Shown: one piece after another, positions 16,884-26,515 of the stretch | How positions within the stretch are numbered: the first letter of the stretch is position 1 | Layout: every line of letters begins with the position of its first letter | Assembly (NCBI GenBank): GCA_030618505.1 | Contig: JAUXDF010000003.1 | Coordinates: 1-38,321 of the forward strand | Direction: 5' to 3' | Length of the DNA: 38,321 nt | From: Spongiibacteraceae bacterium | GTDB lineage: Bacteria; Pseudomonadota; Gammaproteobacteria; Pseudomonadales; PIVM01 | Translations under genes and position numbers: made by a program | The notes under the pieces: model-generated | What the model was told of the DNA's origin: nothing | Seen by the model: only the letters and a program-made list of their open reading frames with translations | Database searches by the model: none

Positions 16884-17768
16884 CTACTTAATATGGTTTA
16901 AAATCCCATCAAGCTCATCAAGGCTGTTGTATTTAAAAACCAGTTTTCCCTTACCTTTTGCGCTATGTTGAATCAATACTGTAGCTCCGAGCTTTCCAGA
17001 CAACTGCTCTTCCAGACGTTTGATGTCCGGATCAATCTTCTTCTCGGTATTTTGGTTATTGTGCTCCTGCTGCAAACGACGAACCAGCGCTTCTGTCTGC
17101 CTGACTGATAAGCCCCTGCTCACCACACTGCTAGCTGCACTGACTTGCTTATTCTCAGCTAGTCCCAATAAAGCCCGCGCATGCCCCATCTCAAGGTCAC
17201 CATGCTCTAGCAGACGGCGTACTTCCTCCTTAAGACTCATCAGGCGCAGCAGGTTGGTTATCGTAGTTCTGGATTTTCCTACCGCATCCGCTACTTCCTG
17301 TTGGGTTAACTCAAACTCCTTTTGCAGGCGTTGCAAGGCAATCGCTTCTTCAATTGGATTGAGATCTTCGCGCTGAATATTTTCGATCAGTGCCATCGCT
17401 ACTGCAGCTTCATCGGGTACATCTCGAATAATAACCGGAATATCTTGTAGTCCCGCTAGCTGACAAGCTCGCCAACGGCGCTCACCAGCAATAATTTCAT
17501 AATGGTCTTTGGAAACTGGCCGTACCACAATCGGCTGCATTACACCTTGAACTCTTATCGATGCCGCCAACTCCTCAAGAGCCTCGGGGTGCATATCACG
17601 GCGTGGCTGGTATTTACCACGCTGAATAAATTCAACCGGTAATTTTTTTAACTGTCCATCCAGGGACTTGGTTTCACTTTTTTGATCAACTATATCATCA
17701 GCAGCTGGCCTGGTGCCTGCTAGCAGGGCATCAAGCCCCCGTCCCAAACCTCGCTTTTTTGCTGCCAT
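16884..17768 (-). CDS. parB: Chromosome partitioning protein ParB (CTPase, parS binding)
   Basis: ParB loads on parS and spreads by CTP-dependent clamping to guide origin segregation. The 294-residue protein starts MAAKKRGLGRGLDALL, the ParA-interacting tail. The CTP-binding region has QPRRDMHPEALEELAASI and the GERRWRACQLAGL arginine patch near residue 95. A helix-turn-helix (ELTQQEVADAVGKSRTTITNLLRL) lies near 155-175, and a dimerisation domain follows. Two parS sites are present in recF, 12 kb away. It follows parA by 107 bp. Confidence 0.99.
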   Translation of the reverse strand: MAAKKRGLGRGLDALLAGTRPAADDIVDQKSETKSLDGQLKKLPVEFIQRGKYQPRRDMHPEALEELAASIRVQGVMQPIVVRPVSKDHYEIIAGERRWRACQLAGLQDIPVIIRDVPDEAAVAMALIENIQREDLNPIEEAIALQRLQKEFELTQQEVADAVGKSRTTITNLLRLMSLKEEVRRLLEHGDLEMGHARALLGLAENKQVSAASSVVSRGLSVRQTEALVRRLQQEHNNQNTEKKIDPDIKRLEEQLSGKLGATVLIQHSAKGKGKLVFKYNSLDELDGILNHIK

Positions 17769-17875
17769 AGAATCCTCTAGCTACTTCAAATTAGTATTTC
17801 TTTACGCTTGGTTTATTACTGCCTTGATGACAGCAGTAACCAAGTCGGACTTAATAAGCTTGGTAATCCATCAGA

Positions 17876-18670
17876 TTACAGTTCAACCACCGACTGACAG
17901 GACTTTTCATCCATTCTTCGTAATACTTCACCTGCCAGAACCAGGTAGGCTTTTGCTCCCCTGGAGGTTTTGTCATAAATCAGTGCTGGCAAACCATGGC
18001 TAGGTGCCTCTGCCAAACGCACATTACGTGGTATACAGGTTCGATAGAGTTGATCGCCAAAGTGACGTACCAGCTGTTTAGAGACATCTCGCGTTAAGCC
18101 GTTTCTGGGGTCGTACATAGTACGTAAAATCCCTTCTATTTTTAAATCAGGGTTTATCACATCTGTAATACTGGCAATTGTCCTCAGCAGATCACTTAAA
18201 CCTTCCAAGGCGTAATATTCACACTGCATGGGAATAATCACACCATCGGCGGCACAAAGCCCATTAACGGTCAACATATTTAACGAGGGGGGGCAGTCAA
18301 TAATAATAAAATCATAGTTATCAGCAACCGTACTTAATGCCCTACGTAAGCGAGTTTCTCTGGCTAAGGTATCCAAAAGCTGGACTTCAGCTGCTGTCAG
18401 ATCGGCATTTGCTGGTAATACATCGTAAGCACCGACAGTATCATAAACACAACAATCACTAACCGTGGCCTCATCAACCAGTACATCGTAAATACTTAAC
18501 TCGAGGTTATTTTTATCGACACCACTACCCATAGTGGCATTTCCCTGCGGGTCAAGATCAACCAGTAATACGCGCTTTTTGGTTGCTGCCAGCGAAGCCG
18601 ACAGATTTACTGTGGTGGTGGTTTTAGCTACACCGCCCTTTTGATTTGCTACCGCTAGTATTCTGGCCAA
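17876..18670 (-). CDS. parA: Chromosome partitioning ATPase ParA
   Basis: This 264-residue deviant Walker ATPase forms DNA-bound dimers and drives ParB-parS movement. The P-loop reads KGGVAKTTTTVNLSASLA (11-28): the signature lysine is present, but Ala replaces the common Gly before the catalytic Lys. The Walker B-like stretches LLVDLDPQGNATMGSG and FIIIDCPPSLNMLTVNGL are intact. It is 31 bp after rsmG in the order mnmG-rsmG-parA-parB, which is typical of this region. Confidence 0.98.
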   Translation of the reverse strand: MARILAVANQKGGVAKTTTTVNLSASLAATKKRVLLVDLDPQGNATMGSGVDKNNLELSIYDVLVDEATVSDCCVYDTVGAYDVLPANADLTAAEVQLLDTLARETRLRRALSTVADNYDFIIIDCPPSLNMLTVNGLCAADGVIIPMQCEYYALEGLSDLLRTIASITDVINPDLKIEGILRTMYDPRNGLTRDVSKQLVRHFGDQLYRTCIPRNVRLAEAPSHGLPALIYDKTSRGAKAYLVLAGEVLRRMDEKSCQSVVEL

Positions 18671-18701
18671 ACTGTAATTCCTGCTCTAAGCGTGGTATTG
18701 G

Positions 18702-19331
18702 CTAATTTGCTTGAATAACCACCAAGTGGCGCTCGCCCTCCAAATCAGGCACGGCAAGCGTATAACAGGCTTTGACATTAAAGCCTTTTGGCAAATCCCT
18801 CAACTCTTTTTCAGGGTATAAGCCTTTCATCGCATAAAAACTGCCCTGCTCTGCGCAAAGCGCTTGAGTATAAACCAACATTTCCCTAAGGGAAGTAAAC
18901 GCTCGGCTTAATACACCATCAAATTTTTTCAGGGGAGTGAAATCTTCTGCTCGTGCTTTAACCACCTGCACATTATCCAAGGCCAGTTCCGCTTTTACCT
19001 GTAATAAAAAACGTGTTTTTTTGCTGTTGGTATCCAATAAGGTAAATTGCTGCTCCGGTAATGCTATTGCCAGTGGAATGCCGGGTAGACCTGCACCAGT
19101 ACCAACATCAACAAAATATTCTCCCTCAAGAAAAGGCGCGATACTTAAACTGTCCAGTAAATGCAAAACCAACATATCTTCAGGTTTTTTGATTGCGGTT
19201 AGGTTATAGGACTTGTTCCATTTTTCAATCAACAGCAGATAGTTGATCAAGCAATTTTTTTGTTGTGTTGATAAAGTAATAGCTAGAGTTTCCAGGCCAC
19301 AATTAAGTCGAGAATCAAGCTGAGACTGCAT
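18702..19331 (-). CDS. rsmG: 16S rRNA (guanine-527-N7)-methyltransferase
   Basis: RsmG (GidB) methylates G527 of 16S rRNA with S-adenosylmethionine. The 209-residue protein has the SAM-binding motif FVDVGTGAGLPGIPLAI near residue 70, HLLDSLSIAPFL just before it, and the AFTSLREML segment near 135. It follows mnmG by 8 bp, so the pair is one transcription unit. Confidence 0.98.
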   Translation of the reverse strand: MQSQLDSRLNCGLETLAITLSTQQKNCLINYLLLIEKWNKSYNLTAIKKPEDMLVLHLLDSLSIAPFLEGEYFVDVGTGAGLPGIPLAIALPEQQFTLLDTNSKKTRFLLQVKAELALDNVQVVKARAEDFTPLKKFDGVLSRAFTSLREMLVYTQALCAEQGSFYAMKGLYPEKELRDLPKGFNVKACYTLAVPDLEGERHLVVIQAN

Positions 19332-19339
19332 ATCAATCC

Positions 19340-21235
19340 TTAGGCGCTTTTTTTATCAAGAGCGCCACGTTTTTTCATATAGATTAGCAGCAGGGAAACC
19401 GCAGCCGGGGTAACACCAGGGATACGTGATGCTTGACCTAAAGTTTGTGGTTTGGTGCTTATTAATTTCTGCTTAACTTCATTGGATAACCCTTCAACGG
19501 GCTGGTAATCAAAATCATCAGGCAGTAAACAGTTTTCATAACGGTGCATACGATCAATTTCATCTTGCTGGCGAGATATATAACCCGCGTATTTCACCTG
19601 TACTTCTATTTGTTCAACAACCTGCTTGTTAATATTTTTTTTATCTTCATTATCATATGCCGCCATCAGCTGTTGATAACTAACCCCTGGTCGTTTTAAT
19701 AAATCCAGTAGGTTATATTCTCTACTCAAGGGATTTTCTAATACTTCATTTAGCTTTTGTGCTTGCACACTATCGGGTTGAATCCAGGTTGTAGCCAACC
19801 GCTGCCTTTCTTTTTCGATGGCTTCAAATTTTTCTGAGAAAAACTGCCATTGCTGATCTCCAAGTAAACCCAACTCCCGTCCTTTTTCACTTAAGCGTAA
19901 ATCCGCATTATCTTCACGCAGAAGCAAACGATATTCTGCCCTACTAGTAAACATACGATAGGGTTCACTCGTACCCAAGTTAATCAAATCATCAACCAGT
20001 ACGCCAATATAGGCTTCATCTCTACGGGGACACCAAGGCTCTTTTTGCTGTGCGGCTAGTGCCGCATTACAACCGGCTAATAAACCTTGAGCAGCAGCTT
20101 CTTCGTAACCGGTGGTGCCATTAATCTGACCAGCAAAAAACAAACCCCTAATAGCTTTGGTTTCTAAAGAATATTTAAGACCACGTGGATCAAAAAAATC
20201 ATATTCAATGGCATAACCCGGTCGAGTGATATGAGCGTTTTCAAAACCTTTAATTGCCCGTATTAAATTAAGCTGTACATCAAAGGGAAGACTGGTGGAA
20301 ATACCATTGGGATAAAGCTCGTGGGTATTTAAGCCTTCAGGTTCAATAAAAATTTGGTGGGAATCTTTATCAGCAAAACGGTGGATTTTATCTTCTATTG
20401 AAGGGCAATACCGAGGACCTATACCTTCGATAACACCGGTGTACATAGGCGAGCGATCTAAACCGGCACGGATAATATCGTGACAACGCTCATTGGTGTG
20501 GGTAATCCAGCAACATATCTGTTTTGGGTGTTGATCAACGCTGCCCTGAAAAGACATTACCGGCCTTGGCTGATCCCCCCACTGTTCCTCCAAAATTTCA
20601 AAATTAACACTGCGCGCATCAATACGCGGCGGAGTTCCGGTTTTTAAACGTTCAACATTAAAGGGAAGTTCTCGCAGACGATCTGCCAAAGCCAGCGATG
20701 CTGGATCTCCAGCGCGCCCACCCTGATGGCTTTGTAAACCGATATGGATTTTCCCCGCTAAAAAAGTTCCTGCGGTTAGTACCACGGAGTCTGCGAGAAA
20801 ACGTAAACCCATATTGGTAACAACACCATTTATTTTATTATCGCTAATAATTAAATCATCGGCTGTCTGTTGGAAAATAAAAAGATTTTTTTGGTTTTCC
20901 AGAATATTACGTATCGCTGATTTATAGAGCGCTCGATCAGCCTGCGCTCGAGTCGCTCGTACCGCAGGACCTTTTCTGGCATTAAGAATACGAAACTGAA
21001 TACCGGCCAGATCAGTGGCTTTTGCCATTGCCCCGCCTAAAGCATCAATTTCTTTAACCAGGTGGCTTTTGCCAATACCGCCAATAGCGGGATTGCAGGA
21101 CATTAAACCCAGGGTTTCAATATTCTGGGTTAATAGTAGAGTTTTAAGCCCCATCCTGGCGCTAGCGAGAGCTGCCTCGGTGCCAGCATGTCCACCGCCA
21201 ATAACAATTACTGCAAATCGTTCAGGGAATTCCAC
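19340..21235 (-). CDS. mnmG: tRNA uridine-34 carboxymethylaminomethyl modification enzyme, FAD-binding subunit
   Basis: MnmG (GidA) works with MnmE to build the cmnm5 group on wobble uridine of several tRNAs. The FAD-binding motif VIVIGGGHAGTEAALASARMG is at the N-terminus. RILNARKGPAVRATRAQADR, the PGYAIEYDFFDPRGL segment and GQINGTTGYEEAAAQGL follow, and the C-terminal helical domain contacts MnmE. I chose GTG at 21235, giving MEFPERF and 631 residues, because GAGG lies 6 nt upstream and family members start there. An in-frame TTG at 21247 would add four residues. It is transcribed away from the candidate origin. Confidence 0.98.
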   Translation of the reverse strand: MEFPERFAVIVIGGGHAGTEAALASARMGLKTLLLTQNIETLGLMSCNPAIGGIGKSHLVKEIDALGGAMAKATDLAGIQFRILNARKGPAVRATRAQADRALYKSAIRNILENQKNLFIFQQTADDLIISDNKINGVVTNMGLRFLADSVVLTAGTFLAGKIHIGLQSHQGGRAGDPASLALADRLRELPFNVERLKTGTPPRIDARSVNFEILEEQWGDQPRPVMSFQGSVDQHPKQICCWITHTNERCHDIIRAGLDRSPMYTGVIEGIGPRYCPSIEDKIHRFADKDSHQIFIEPEGLNTHELYPNGISTSLPFDVQLNLIRAIKGFENAHITRPGYAIEYDFFDPRGLKYSLETKAIRGLFFAGQINGTTGYEEAAAQGLLAGCNAALAAQQKEPWCPRRDEAYIGVLVDDLINLGTSEPYRMFTSRAEYRLLLREDNADLRLSEKGRELGLLGDQQWQFFSEKFEAIEKERQRLATTWIQPDSVQAQKLNEVLENPLSREYNLLDLLKRPGVSYQQLMAAYDNEDKKNINKQVVEQIEVQVKYAGYISRQQDEIDRMHRYENCLLPDDFDYQPVEGLSNEVKQKLISTKPQTLGQASRIPGVTPAAVSLLLIYMKKRGALDKKSA

Positions 21236-21247
21236 GACTAACCTCAA

Positions 21248-21829
21248 GCTGATTATTCTACTGCTGGATAAAAAAGGGTGGCCGATTATACGCAGAACTG
21301 ATTAAAGGATCAAAAGGCTTGTTTAATCGTTAATCAGTTATAAATCACTTACTTTTTGTTTTCGTGGAGTCTTTAAGTATAAAGATCTTTATGTATATAT
21401 ATGTATTATATATAGAAGATATTTAATATAGTTATTATTAGGGAGCCTATTTTCTGTTTATAAGTAGTTATTTTCAATTAAAAACAACCACTTATAGAGA
21501 ATGTAAGTGCTGTATTAACTAAGTATTTACTTGTGTAATAGCTCTTAAAGAAATTGTGGATAAAACCGATTGCAATAAATCTGTGGATAAACTTCATAGT
21601 TATCATTGTTTCGTTGACAAGTTATACACAGCTAGTTCAATTAGCTCAACTAGTATTCATGGGAGATTGATAAATAGGGATAAGTTTTAAGTTTTGTTGT
21701 GTATAAGTTGGGGGTAGCTGTTTAATAGCTTGTTAATACTGGGGTACAGACGAAATAGTAGATATTTTCGCTTCTCAATATATCTTGGGTATATATTAAT
21801 TTTGTAATGTTTGCTTCGCCTTTATTTAC
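21248..21829. other. oriC: Candidate replication origin A (mnmE-mnmG intergenic)
   Basis: This 580-bp gap has no gene. It holds four DnaA boxes matching TTATNCACA: 21555-21563 and 21582-21590 (reverse, both perfect TTATCCACA), 21622-21630 (forward TTATACACA) and 21698-21706 (reverse TTATACACA). An extremely AT-rich stretch at about 21370-21440 lies to the left and could be the unwinding element. Origins beside gidA (mnmG) are known in E. coli, and this locus shows replicating activity in Pseudomonas studies. This is inference from motifs only. Confidence 0.7.
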
Positions 21830-23239
21830 CTACTTACCTATACAAAAACTGGAAAATATTCTTCCCAGTAGATCATCAGGGCGAAAGTCCCCGGTTATTT
21901 CTCCAAGAGATTGCTGGCAGAGCCTTAGATCTTCAGCCAGTAATTCTCCTGCTGCAGCTTGCTGTAGCTGTTCAAGCCCACACCTTAGATGATTTTCTGC
22001 TTGCTCTAGCGCGCGTAGGTGGCGCCGCCTGGCACTAAAGCAACCTTCTATATTAGTTTGATAACCCATACACGCTTTAAGGTGGTCGCGAAGATCATCG
22101 ATAGCCAAACCCTGCTTGGCAGAGAGAGCAATTGCTGGATGCTGGTCTATCTGCTCTGCTTGCATGCCTGGCTTTAAGCTAGACAGGTCACATTTGTTTA
22201 ATACAATCGTGGTATTGTTTTTCTCGATCAAAGCTTCACTACCCGGAGGCCAAAGTTCACTAGAGCTTGTTGGCAGTTTATCGCTACTATCGACAACCAG
22301 TAAAATACGATCTGCCTGCTCTATCTCCTGCCAGGCGCGACGAATTCCTTCACGCTCTACTTCATCAGGACTTTCTCTTAAACCTGCGGTATCAATAATA
22401 TGCAGGGGCATACCATCAATTTGTATTTGTTCGCGCAGTACATCCCGGGTAGTGCCTTCGATACTAGTTACAATGGCACTGTCTTTACCGCAAAGCATAT
22501 TTAGCAAACTTGATTTTCCGGCATTGGGACGACCAGCAATTACCACACTCATACCTTCTCTTATTAGTGAGCCTTGTTTAGCCTGCTTAAAGATCCTACT
22601 TAGCGTATTTTGAATATTGTGTAGGTCACTCAGTACCTTGCCATCACTTAAAAAATCTATTTCTTCTTCAGGGAAGTCGATAGCGGCTTCTACATAAATT
22701 CGCAGTTTAATGACTTCTTCATTAAGCGCATTAATTTGCCGGGAGAATTCTCCCTGTAAAGAACGTAGTGCATTACGAGCAGCTTGTTCTGAAGCACTGT
22801 CGATTAAATCTGCTATGGCTTCGGCTTGCGCCAGATCGATTTTGTTATTTAGAAAAGCCCGCTCAGAAAATTCACCGGGTCTGGCTAAACGTGCTCCCAG
22901 TGATAACACCTCCCGTAGAAGACAGTCCATAATAATAGGGCCGCCATGGCCCTGTAGTTCCACTACATCCTCTCCGGTAAAAGAGTTTGGCGTTGGAAAA
23001 TACAGACTTATTCCCTGGTCGATAACATTTTTATTGTTGGACTGTTGCTGGCACTGTTGGTAAAAATTACCATAATGGGCGTAACGGGGTTTGAGTTCTT
23101 TTTCAGTAATTTTAACTGATATTTTATAAGCCTTGGGCCCAGAAATACGGATGATAGCAACCCCGCCTTTTCCAGGTGGTGTTGCTAGAGCGGCAATAGT
23201 GTCGCCGTTAAGGGAGGAGTTTATTGGTAAATTATCCAT
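21830..23239 (-). CDS. mnmE: tRNA uridine-34 modification GTPase
   Basis: MnmE (TrmE) is a potassium-activated GTPase that forms a heterotetramer with MnmG. The N-terminal tetrahydrofolate-binding domain starts with DTIAALATPPGKGGVAIIRISG. The G domain shows GRPNAGKSSLLN (G1) near 223, TTRD, DTAGLRES (G3) and NKCDL (G4). The protein ends in the required CIGK motif. Its 469 residues are close to the family norm of about 455. It is separated from yidC by a terminator and so has its own promoter. Confidence 0.99.
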   Translation of the reverse strand: MDNLPINSSLNGDTIAALATPPGKGGVAIIRISGPKAYKISVKITEKELKPRYAHYGNFYQQCQQQSNNKNVIDQGISLYFPTPNSFTGEDVVELQGHGGPIIMDCLLREVLSLGARLARPGEFSERAFLNNKIDLAQAEAIADLIDSASEQAARNALRSLQGEFSRQINALNEEVIKLRIYVEAAIDFPEEEIDFLSDGKVLSDLHNIQNTLSRIFKQAKQGSLIREGMSVVIAGRPNAGKSSLLNMLCGKDSAIVTSIEGTTRDVLREQIQIDGMPLHIIDTAGLRESPDEVEREGIRRAWQEIEQADRILLVVDSSDKLPTSSSELWPPGSEALIEKNNTTIVLNKCDLSSLKPGMQAEQIDQHPAIALSAKQGLAIDDLRDHLKACMGYQTNIEGCFSARRRHLRALEQAENHLRCGLEQLQQAAAGELLAEDLRLCQQSLGEITGDFRPDDLLGRIFSSFCIGK

Positions 23240-23293
23240 AGGGAGTCTCTATTTATTGCTTTTAACTTTGCTGTAAATTTCCCATAAAAATAA

Positions 23294-23326
23294 GCTAAAA
23301 AAAAGACCCTTGCGGGTCTTTTAAAA
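23294..23326 (-). terminator. Intrinsic terminator after yidC
   Basis: On the minus strand AAAAGACCC-GCAA-GGGTCTTTT forms a 9-bp perfect hairpin followed by a run of T. It lies 12-44 bp past the yidC stop and ends the rpmH-rnpA-yidD-yidC unit. Confidence 0.92.
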
Positions 23327-23337
23327 TTTCCAGTACA

Positions 23338-25044
23338 TTATGATTCACTGGCTTTTTCAATTTGTCGAGTAATAATGTATTGTTGAATGATCGAGAGAAT
23401 ATTGTTAACCACCCAGTACAAAACAAGGCCAGCCGGGAACCACAGGAAGAAAAAAGTAAAAATTACCGGTAGCCATTGCATAACTTTTGCCTGCATAGGG
23501 TCAGGTGGTGGAGGATTAAGTTTTTGTTGAATGAACATACTAGCGCCCATAACCAGCGGCAGGAAGAAATAAGGATCCATAGCTGACAGATCTTTAATAT
23601 AACCTATAAAAGGTGCATGGCGCAGTTCAACCCCTTCTAGTAATACCCAGTACAGTGCTATAAATACCGGCATTTGAATGACTATGGGTAAGCAGCCTCC
23701 TAAGGGGTTAACGCCTTCTTTTTTATAAAGCGCCATCATTTCCTGAGATTGTTTTTGTTTGTCATCAGGGTGTAGCTCTTTAATTGAGAGCATTTTAGGT
23801 TGTATCTGACGCATTTTCGCCATACTGCGATAAGAAATAGCAGAGGGGTAGAAGAAGGCAGCTTTTACTGCGATAGTTAATAAAATAATTGACCAACCCC
23901 AGTTGCTGGTTAGGTTATGGAAAAATGTTAGTAAGGCAAATAATGGTTGAGCAATCCACCATAACCAGCCGTAATCGACACTAAGGTCAAGGCCTTCAGC
24001 AAGTTCTTCAAGGCGATACTGATCTTTTGGACCTACGTAGAATCCGGCTTTAATGCTGCCTTGTGTTCCTGGGGCAATAACAACCTCTGAGCCAGTAAAA
24101 CGGGCAATATTTTGTTTGGCACTGGTGACTACGGTTGAATAAGTATATTGCTGATTATCTTCGGGGATCCAGGCGGTCAGAAAATAGTGTTGTAGCATGG
24201 CAATCCAGCCGCCAGTTCGGGTAGTGCTGAAGTTATCTTCAGCCATTTCCTCAAAATCTATTTTTAAAAATCGTTCTTCTGATGTGGAAGTAGCGACACC
24301 AAGAAAAGGCTGCATACCCATACCATTACCACTATCTGCTGCAGGGTCCTGACTATTGTCTCGTTTTATTTGACCATACAAAACTGCTTTCCAGTTTTCT
24401 TCGCTTTGGTTATTAATAAGGTATTCGATAGAAACCAGGTAGTCTTCTCGATGAAAACGATAACGCTTGGTAATCAAAATATTGTTTTCACTCGGTAAGG
24501 TGAGATCTACGATCAGTTCATCAGCACCTTCTTCCAGTTGATAAGATTTTTGCTCGCTATTAAAGTTTGGTCTCCCTTTATTAGTGTCGGTGCCATTAGG
24601 GCCCACCAAGCCACTTTGTGCTATATAAAGCCGCTTGTTATTTTCCAGTAAGGTAAAAGGAATGTCCGGTGTATCAATGTCAGCAAAATGTTTTATTAGC
24701 GCAGCATAGATAATATCTCCACCTAGTAGATCTATATTGAGCTTGAGTACATCGGTTTTTACTTCAATAATATTTTGTGAGTTGGCAATATTATTCTCTA
24801 CCATTACTTCTTTGCTAGCACTGACAACAACAGGAACATCACTGCTTGTTTCAGATATTTGCCCTGCGGAGGGGGTAATGTTTCCAGGAATAGCACTACT
24901 ATTCTCCATAACCTCGTTAGTAGTAATGTCACTGGTGATAGTTTGTTCAGTTCGCTGCTGCTCCTTAAAAGGAACCCATTCTTGCAGCAGCAGCATGGTG
25001 ACTACGGCAATAGCGCCAATAAGTATAATTCGCTGAAAATCCAT
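23338..25044 (-). CDS. yidC: Membrane protein insertase
   Basis: YidC inserts membrane proteins such as F0 subunits a and c, alone or with SecYEG. The 568-residue protein has an N-terminal anchor (about 5-22) and a large periplasmic beta-domain (about 60-340). The conserved five-helix core begins at WLWWIAQPLFALLTFFH, continues through the positively charged loop KMRQIQPKMLSIKE, and includes YKKEGVNPLGGCLPI with the hydrophilic-groove helices. It lies 4 bp after yidD, so translation is likely coupled. Confidence 0.99.
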   Translation of the reverse strand: MDFQRIILIGAIAVVTMLLLQEWVPFKEQQRTEQTITSDITTNEVMENSSAIPGNITPSAGQISETSSDVPVVVSASKEVMVENNIANSQNIIEVKTDVLKLNIDLLGGDIIYAALIKHFADIDTPDIPFTLLENNKRLYIAQSGLVGPNGTDTNKGRPNFNSEQKSYQLEEGADELIVDLTLPSENNILITKRYRFHREDYLVSIEYLINNQSEENWKAVLYGQIKRDNSQDPAADSGNGMGMQPFLGVATSTSEERFLKIDFEEMAEDNFSTTRTGGWIAMLQHYFLTAWIPEDNQQYTYSTVVTSAKQNIARFTGSEVVIAPGTQGSIKAGFYVGPKDQYRLEELAEGLDLSVDYGWLWWIAQPLFALLTFFHNLTSNWGWSIILLTIAVKAAFFYPSAISYRSMAKMRQIQPKMLSIKELHPDDKQKQSQEMMALYKKEGVNPLGGCLPIVIQMPVFIALYWVLLEGVELRHAPFIGYIKDLSAMDPYFFLPLVMGASMFIQQKLNPPPPDPMQAKVMQWLPVIFTFFFLWFPAGLVLYWVVNNILSIIQQYIITRQIEKASES

Positions 25045-25048
25045 AATG

Positions 25049-25363
25049 TTATTTCACGGTTAGTTTGTTTTTGCAACAGGGATGAGAATGTGTGGGTACG
25101 GGATCCATACCCCCTTCGTGCCAGGGGTTACAGCGTAAAAGTCGTCGAGCAGCCAAGTATGTGCCTTTTATTACCCCAAAGCGGCCTATTGCTTGATGAG
25201 CATATTCTGAGCAACTGGGATAAAAGCGGCAATTTTGTCCTAATACCGGAGATATAAATAGCCGGTAAAACTGGATAAAAAGAAGGAGTACACTTTGAGG
25301 TAGTCTTTTCAGATGCTGAAGAGAGAAAGCCAGGAAGTTTTTAAGCGTTAACCAGATTTTCAT
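25049..25363 (-). CDS. yidD: Membrane protein insertion efficiency factor
   Basis: YidD is a small amphipathic protein that aids YidC-dependent insertion. The core LLLFIQFYRLFISPVLGQNCRFYPSCSEYAHQAI carries the conserved paired cysteines, followed by KGTYLAARRLLRCNPWHEGGMDPVP. At 104 residues it is longer than the usual 70-85. The first 15-20 residues (before about KRLPQS) lack family similarity and have no strong Shine-Dalgarno site, so the true start may be internal. It is 9 bp after rnpA. Confidence 0.94.
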   Translation of the reverse strand: MKIWLTLKNFLAFSLQHLKRLPQSVLLLFIQFYRLFISPVLGQNCRFYPSCSEYAHQAIGRFGVIKGTYLAARRLLRCNPWHEGGMDPVPTHSHPCCKNKLTVK

Positions 25364-25372
25364 TTTTCTTGG

Positions 25373-25756
25373 CTACTGTGCTAGAGATTTTTGCTGATCA
25401 TTTTGACACCGCTTAAGCAGGCGCCGCCATAGTCCCGTTGTCTGATTTAATACTTCAGTGTTATTTAAGAGGCCTGCATCCTTCCTTGCTAGAACGATTA
25501 TATCAATACCAGTGAGTTGGTGCTGATTTAAACGAAAACTATCCCTGATTAAGCGCTTGATACGATTACGTTGCACAGCTAGTCGCACATGCTTTTTTGC
25601 GACAACAATACCTAAACGGGGTTGGGCTAGTTCATTAGGGCGACAAAGTAATAAAAATTCCTTTGTCGAAACCTTCCAGTGCACATTATTAAAAACAACT
25701 TGATAATGGCTGGCGTTTAATAAACGCAATTGTTTGTTGAACGAATAATCTGACAC
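25373..25756 (-). CDS. rnpA: Ribonuclease P protein component
   Basis: RnpA binds the catalytic RNase P RNA and helps it recognise pre-tRNA 5' leaders. The signature RNRIKRLIRDSFR lies near residues 62-75, with LGIVVAKKHVRLAVQ just before it. The start is GTG at 25756, giving MSDYSFNKQLRL. No strong ribosome binding site is seen, consistent with coupling to rpmH 32 bp upstream. The length of 127 is normal. Confidence 0.98.
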   Translation of the reverse strand: MSDYSFNKQLRLLNASHYQVVFNNVHWKVSTKEFLLLCRPNELAQPRLGIVVAKKHVRLAVQRNRIKRLIRDSFRLNQHQLTGIDIIVLARKDAGLLNNTEVLNQTTGLWRRLLKRCQNDQQKSLAQ

Positions 25757-25788
25757 AGAAAATCAGGCAATTGCGTAATAACAGACAA

Positions 25789-25923
25789 TTATGCAGAGAG
25801 CTTCTTACGACCCCTGGCGCGACGCCGCCTGATAACTGCTTGACCACCTTTGGTTGCCATACGTGCACGGAAACCGTGGTTACGTTTACGCTTAAGGTTA
25901 CTGGGCTGAAATGTTCTTTTCAT
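25789..25923 (-). CDS. rpmH: 50S ribosomal protein L34
   Basis: Translating 25923-25789 on the minus strand gives 44 residues beginning MKRTFQPSNLKRKRNHGFRA and ending RARGRKKLSA. This is the complete, extremely basic L34 protein. It heads the rpmH-rnpA-yidD-yidC unit, as in most bacteria, and points away from dnaA. Confidence 0.99.
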   Translation of the reverse strand: MKRTFQPSNLKRKRNHGFRARMATKGGQAVIRRRRARGRKKLSA

Positions 25924-26515
25924 GATGATACATCCAAAAATTATATAAAATCTGCTTTGTAAGCCTTATGGCGTTTACAAAGGGCGGCAAATTTTAGTGA
26001 ATTTTGTACTAAATATCAATTAACTATGCATATTAAATGTAATTTTATTATCAGGCTTCGAGAATTATGTGCTGGATTACCTCGGCAGAAGCCTATATTA
26101 CCTGCCCGGGAGGCTTAATATTATTCTTAATAAGTTCTTATCTTGTTGTTTTACCTAATTATTATTTCAATTTTTTATAGAATAAAATATGTATAGTTTC
26201 TGCCTAAGATATATATAATTTAATCAAAATATTATTTATACCGCTTAATGCACAAAACACCCATAAGTTACTCACAAGTTATCCACAGCTTTTATTTTAA
26301 ATGCTGTATTTTTTTTTGTTTATCTCTCTGTCAATAAAATATTAACTCTATGAATTCACAATAAAAACACTACAATCCTTTAAATGGTTTTACGGGAATC
26401 TTATGTGGATAACTATGTATAGTTCATAGTAAAATGCCGCCTCCGGCCACCATTCAAGTGGTCGTTTGTTGGGCTTACTTAAATAACGATCTTATTATAA
26501 ATTCAGGGGGCTTTT
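25924..26515. other. Candidate replication origin B and dnaA promoter region
   Basis: The 592-bp rpmH-dnaA gap holds no gene. It has two perfect DnaA boxes: TTATCCACA at 26279-26287 (forward) and its reverse complement at 26404-26412. A two-mismatch copy lies at 26268-26276, and AT-rich DNA spans about 26150-26240 and 26290-26350. In Pseudomonas the chromosomal origin lies in this position. The box at 26404 is about 110 bp upstream of the dnaA start, so it could equally serve autoregulation of dnaA. Fewer boxes occur here than at 21555-21706. Confidence 0.6.
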
